Part shown: positions 7,264-9,452 of the stretch, one piece after another
How the letters are laid out: each line of letters begins with the position of its first letter
Numbering within the stretch: position 1 is the first letter of the stretch
Origin: Armatimonadetes bacterium UBA5352
GTDB taxonomy: Bacteria; Armatimonadota; Zipacnadia; Zipacnadales; UBA5352
Direction: 5' to 3'
Assembly (NCBI GenBank): GCA_002411015.1
Contig: DHPY01000026.1
Location: 1 to 9,452, forward strand
Length of the DNA: 9,452 bases
Notes under the pieces: model-generated
What the model was told of the DNA's origin: nothing
The model's database searches: none
Seen by the model: only the letters and a program-made list of their open reading frames with translations
Position numbers and translations under genes: made by a program

Positions 7264-9038
7264 TACACCTGCGCCTCCTGCGGCCGGATGCCCAGCGGCA
7301 CCCGCGGATAGTAGTACGTGTGCAGCAGTTCATGCGCCCGGTGGCTGTTCGGCTCCCCGAGGTACTCCTTGTAGACTCGGATGATGTCCGGATTGTGGTG
7401 CGAGCAGCGCAGCTTCCTGTCGTCATCCAGCCGGTAGAGAGACTGCGCACGCTTGCGCAGCCGCTCCTCATCAAGCGGCATCTCGCCCTCCTTCTCGTAG
7501 GGCTGGCCGCCGCCGCCGATACAGCCGCCGGGGCAGGCCATCACCTCGATGAAGTCAAGCTCGATCTCGCCGCGCGCCACGCGGTCGAAGATCTCGTTCG
7601 CCGCGCCGAGGCCGTGTGCGAGCGCAATCCGCACCGTGGCCTCACCGAAGGGCACATCCGCGAAGCGCAGGCCCTCAAGGCCGCGCACCTGGCGGAACTC
7701 GATCGCGTCCTCCGGCAGGTCCTCGCCGAAGACCATGTGGTAGGCGGTGCGCAACGCGGCCTCCGTGACGCCGCCGGTTGCGCCGAAGATCGCCGCCGCG
7801 CCCGTGGACTCGCCAAGCGGCGAGTCAGGCTCCTCCTCGGGCAGCGAGGCAAAGTCGATGCCCATGTGCTTCATGACCCAGGCGAACTCGCGGGTAGTGA
7901 GCACGCAGTCAACGATGCGCAGGCCGTCGAGGCCAAGCTCCTCGCGCTCCGCCTCGAACTTCTTCGCGGTGCAGGGCATGATCGCGACGGAGTAGATCCG
8001 CGCGGGGTCGACGTCCATCCTCTCCGCCCAGTAGCTCTTGATCATCGCGCCCTGCATGGACATCGGCGACTTGGCGGTGGAGAGGTTCGGGAGCAACTCC
8101 GGGTGGAAGTGCTCGGCGTACTTGATCCAGCCGGGGCAGCAGGAGGTGATGTTCGGCAGCGGGCCGCCGCTCGTGAAGCGGTGGACGAACTCCGCCGCCT
8201 CCTCCATGATCGTCAGGTCTGCCGCGAATTGCGTGTCGAAGACCACGTCCACGCCGAGGCGCCGGAGGGCGGCGAACATCTTGCCCTCCCACGCCACCCC
8301 GGGCTCAAAGCCGAACTCCTCGCCGATGGCGGCTCGGACCGCCGGGGCGGTCTGCACGACCACGATCATCTCCGGGTCCTCGATGGCGCGGAGGAACTCG
8401 CGCGTGCCATCCTTCTCGACGAACGCCGCGGTCGGGCAGACCTTCGCGCACTGCCCGCAGCCGATGCAGACGGTCTCGGCGAAGGGCGCATCGTGTGCTG
8501 GCATGACCACCGTGGAGAAGCCGCGGTGGACCTGGGAGAGACAGGCGGCCTCCTGCACCTCACCGCAGATGCGCACGCAGCGGCCGCACAGGACGCACTT
8601 CTCCGGATCGCGGATCAGCGCGGGGCTGGAGGTATCCTTCTCGTAGCGCTTCCGCTCGCCCGCGAAGAGCCGCTCGCGGATGCCCATGTCGCGCGCGAGG
8701 CGCTGCAGCTCGCAGTTGCCGTCGCGCTCGCAGGTGTTGCAGTCCTCCGGGTGGTTGTCTATGAGAAGCTCCACGATATCGCGGCGCAGGCGCAGGATCT
8801 CGGGCGTGTTCGTGCGGACCGACATGCCCTCCTCGGCCGGGTAGCAGCAGGATGCGGCCAGTTTGTTGCTGCCCTCAACCTCCACGACACAGACCCTGCA
8901 GGCGCCCTGGATGGACAGCTTCGGATGGTGGCACAGGCGCGGGATGTGGATGCTTGCCGCGTCCGCCGCCTCCATAATCGTGGAGCCTTCCGGGACCGTC
9001 ACAGTGAAGCCATTGATGGTCAGTGTGATATCAGACAT
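7263..9038 (-). CDS. hydA: [FeFe] hydrogenase catalytic subunit HydA (HndD-like, NADH/ferredoxin-linked)
   Basis: Catalytic subunit that carries out 2H+ + 2e- to H2 and back; in bifurcating relatives NADH and reduced ferredoxin are oxidised together. Domains of the 591-residue product: a [2Fe-2S] domain (C36, C47, C50, C64 or C65); a NuoG-type His-Cys3 [4Fe-4S] site (H96, C100, C103, C109); two ferredoxin-type [4Fe-4S] sites (C148/151/154/158 and C191/194/197/201); then the H-domain with L1 TSCCPGW (298-304), L2 MPCTAKKFE (354-362) and L3 EVMACPGGCIGGGGQP (498-513). All four H-cluster cysteines (301, 356, 502, 506) and the proton-relay C300 are present. The small-subunit-like C terminus (NPDIIRVYKEYLGEP, HELLHTYY) is fused, as in HndD, and the length is similar. 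No N-terminal signal, so it is cytoplasmic. The ATG at 9038 is chosen because MSDITLTINGFTVTVPEG begins the ferredoxin domain; an extension to 9206 would read through the promoter. Confidence 0.97.
   Translation of the reverse strand: MSDITLTINGFTVTVPEGSTIMEAADAASIHIPRLCHHPKLSIQGACRVCVVEVEGSNKLAASCCYPAEEGMSVRTNTPEILRLRRDIVELLIDNHPEDCNTCERDGNCELQRLARDMGIRERLFAGERKRYEKDTSSPALIRDPEKCVLCGRCVRICGEVQEAACLSQVHRGFSTVVMPAHDAPFAETVCIGCGQCAKVCPTAAFVEKDGTREFLRAIEDPEMIVVVQTAPAVRAAIGEEFGFEPGVAWEGKMFAALRRLGVDVVFDTQFAADLTIMEEAAEFVHRFTSGGPLPNITSCCPGWIKYAEHFHPELLPNLSTAKSPMSMQGAMIKSYWAERMDVDPARIYSVAIMPCTAKKFEAEREELGLDGLRIVDCVLTTREFAWVMKHMGIDFASLPEEEPDSPLGESTGAAAIFGATGGVTEAALRTAYHMVFGEDLPEDAIEFRQVRGLEGLRFADVPFGEATVRIALAHGLGAANEIFDRVARGEIELDFIEVMACPGGCIGGGGQPYEKEGEMPLDEERLRKRAQSLYRLDDDRKLRCSHHNPDIIRVYKEYLGEPNSHRAHELLHTYYYPRVPLGIRPQEAQV
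7274..7279 (-). promoter_or_regulatory. Ribosome binding site of hydC inside hydA
   Basis: Minus strand AGGAGG within the last codons of hydA, 10 bases before the hydC ATG. With the TAATG stop/start overlap it supports coupled, matched synthesis of the two subunits. Confidence 0.75.
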
Positions 9039-9060
9039 GATCGCTTTCGCCGCTCTGGGC

Positions 9061-9078
9061 TTGTGATTATTTTCACAT
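9061..9078. promoter_or_regulatory. Rex-like operator at the hydA promoter
   Basis: TTGTGATTATTTTCACAT is an 18-base near-palindrome. It fits the Rex consensus TTGTGAANNNNTTCACAA at 12 of 14 specified positions, and its inner part TGTGA-N6-TCACA (9062-9077) is also a perfect CRP-type core. It lies 22 bases before the hydA start and directly downstream of the predicted -10 box, so a bound protein would cover about +2 to +19 and block transcription. Rex, which senses the NADH/NAD+ ratio, is known to control hydrogenase genes in anaerobes, so I favour a repressor site. Confidence 0.6.
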
Positions 9079-9086
9079 GAGGCTTC

Positions 9087-9114
9087 ATTATACACATTCC
9101 GTCCCTTAATGCAA
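9087..9114 (-). promoter_or_regulatory. Predicted sigma-70 promoter of the hyd cluster
   Basis: On the minus strand a perfect -10 TATAAT (9092-9087) follows a TTGCAT -35-like box (9114-9109) with a 16-base spacer. Transcription would start near 9080, giving a leader of about 41 bases. The stretch 9061-9113 is an AT-rich island in otherwise GC-rich DNA. The -35 match is only partial (TTG plus spacing). Confidence 0.6.
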
Positions 9115-9156
9115 GGGCTCAGGGGAAAGAACCAAAATCGTCCGTAGCGCCGCTCT

Positions 9157-9218
9157 AAGGGCCAGAAAGGGCCAGCGGTTTTCGCACTTCGTGCCTGCCT
9201 TCGCAAAGTTCGCGAACT
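9157..9218. repeat. Small repeats upstream of the hyd promoter
   Basis: AAGGGCCAG occurs twice 10 bases apart (9157-9165 and 9167-9175), and AGTTCGCGAACT (9207-9218) is a perfect 12-base palindrome. They lie in the 374-base non-coding stretch upstream of hydA. The palindrome could be a further protein-binding site, but I recognise no family. Confidence 0.35.
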
Positions 9219-9252
9219 CGGACCGCTTCACCTGCCTCGCGGACGGGAAACT

Positions 9253-9270
9253 TTGTGTCGGCCTTCACAA
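9253..9270. promoter_or_regulatory. Second upstream Rex-like operator
   Basis: TTGTGTCGGCCTTCACAA again has the form TTGTG-N8-CACAA and fits the Rex consensus at 12 of 14 specified positions (mismatches at 6 and 7, the same ones as the site before hydG). It lies 192 bases from the site at the hydA promoter and about 143 bases before a possible divergent plus-strand gene at 9413. It may serve that gene, or act with the proximal site. Confidence 0.45.
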
Positions 9271-9317
9271 TAGTAGACGCTTACTCGAGTGTAACGTTCA
9301 TGACTGCGGGGGACGTG

Positions 9318-9338
9318 GCACGGGCGTCCCGCCCGTGC
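9318..9338. repeat. GC-rich hairpin with 9-base arms
   Basis: GCACGGGCG (9318-9326) and CGCCCGTGC (9330-9338) pair perfectly around a TCC loop. Compact palindromes of this kind are often dispersed between genes in GC-rich bacteria. No T-run follows on either strand, so I do not call a terminator. Confidence 0.55.
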
Positions 9339-9356
9339 GTCGTTAGCCGTTGTCGT

Positions 9357-9399
9357 GGAGGGGCCGCTCCTCGCCCGCCGTCGTTTGGCGGGCGAGGAG
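9357..9399. repeat. Dispersed-repeat core with 13-bp hairpin
   Basis: GGAGGGGCCGC (9357-9367) is the reverse complement of the 11-mer at 160-170, 2656-2666 and 2704-2714. It is followed by a perfect 13-pair stem (9367-9379 with 9387-9399, loop of 7). The shared core suggests this is another member of the intergenic repeat family, here attached to a different stem. Confidence 0.5.
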
Positions 9400-9412
9400 T
9401 GAGGAGGCACGA

Positions 9413-9452
9413 GTGTCGTTTACGAGTGCCGACGAAGCCGCTGTGCCGGCCC
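9413..9452 (+). CDS. Possible start of a divergent gene, cut by the window edge
   Basis: A GTG at 9413 is preceded by AGGAGG (9402-9407) with a 5-base spacer and opens a frame with no stop to the end of the window (13 codons, MSFTSADEAAVPA). The ribosome site is the only real evidence; 13 residues are too few to recognise a product. The gene would be divergent from the hyd cluster and could share the upstream Rex-like site at 9253-9270. Confidence 0.35.
   Translation, partial: MSFTSADEAAVPA

Noticed and set aside
6975..9080. A 701-codon open frame on the plus strand opposite hydA and hydC
   Set aside because: It is the antisense shadow of genes with intact catalytic motifs; its product is Arg/Ala/Leu-rich without any domain, as expected from GC-rich codons read backwards. 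The same holds for plus-strand frames at 322-1392, 1106-2692, 2986-3705, 3733-4458 and 5439-6227.
9039..9206. N-terminal extension of hydA by 56 residues
   Set aside because: It would run through the TATAAT promoter and the operator palindrome; homologous sequence begins only at 9038.
9228..9410. A 60-codon minus-strand frame upstream of hydA
   Set aside because: It spans two hairpins and a palindrome, has Arg/Pro-rich composition, no clear ribosome site and no recognisable domain.

Overview
The window is dominated by one seven-gene cluster, all on the minus strand and reading right to left: hydA, hydC, a CheY-like receiver gene, hydB, hydG, hydF, hydE. The first, second and fourth genes encode the three subunits of an NAD(H)-linked [FeFe] hydrogenase of the electron-bifurcating type (HydABC / Hnd family). 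The last three encode the radical-SAM and GTPase maturases that build and insert the 2Fe subcluster of the H-cluster. All the key motifs are intact, so the cluster looks like a self-sufficient module for making or consuming H2 coupled to NADH and ferredoxin in an anaerobic or fermentative bacterium. The DNA is high in GC (roughly two thirds by eye) and the proteins are not close enough to any lineage I recognise to name a taxon. The shortness of the flanks and a 19-base G run at position 1 suggest a metagenome contig.

Layout: 1-231 is non-coding, with a low-complexity G/C edge and a hairpin-bearing repeat. 232-2512 holds hydE and hydF, overlapping by 14 bases. 2513-2760 is a 248-base gap with a striking multi-branched inverted repeat followed by a perfect 48-base tandem duplication. 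2761-4191 is hydG. 4192-4286 is a leader with a GC-rich hairpin and a Rex-like operator. 4287-7263 holds hydB, the receiver gene and hydC, and hydC overlaps the stop codon of hydA by one base. hydA ends at 9038. 9039-9452 contains an AT-rich promoter island, two Rex-like palindromes, two more hairpins, and possibly the first codons of a divergent plus-strand gene.

The most interesting signals are four. (1) Three 18-base palindromes of the form TTGTG-N8-CACAA/T lie only in intergenic DNA, one just downstream of a good hydA promoter and one upstream of hydG; they look like operators for the NADH-sensing repressor Rex (a CRP/FNR-family protein is the alternative). (2) The single-domain response regulator inserted between hydC and hydB has lost its phospho-acceptor Asp, the first acidic-pocket residue and the conserved Lys, so it is probably a phosphorylation-independent partner of the hydrogenase. 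(3) A cloverleaf-like element sits between hydG and hydF. (4) An 11-base core of that element recurs in the other intergenic regions, suggesting a dispersed repeat family.
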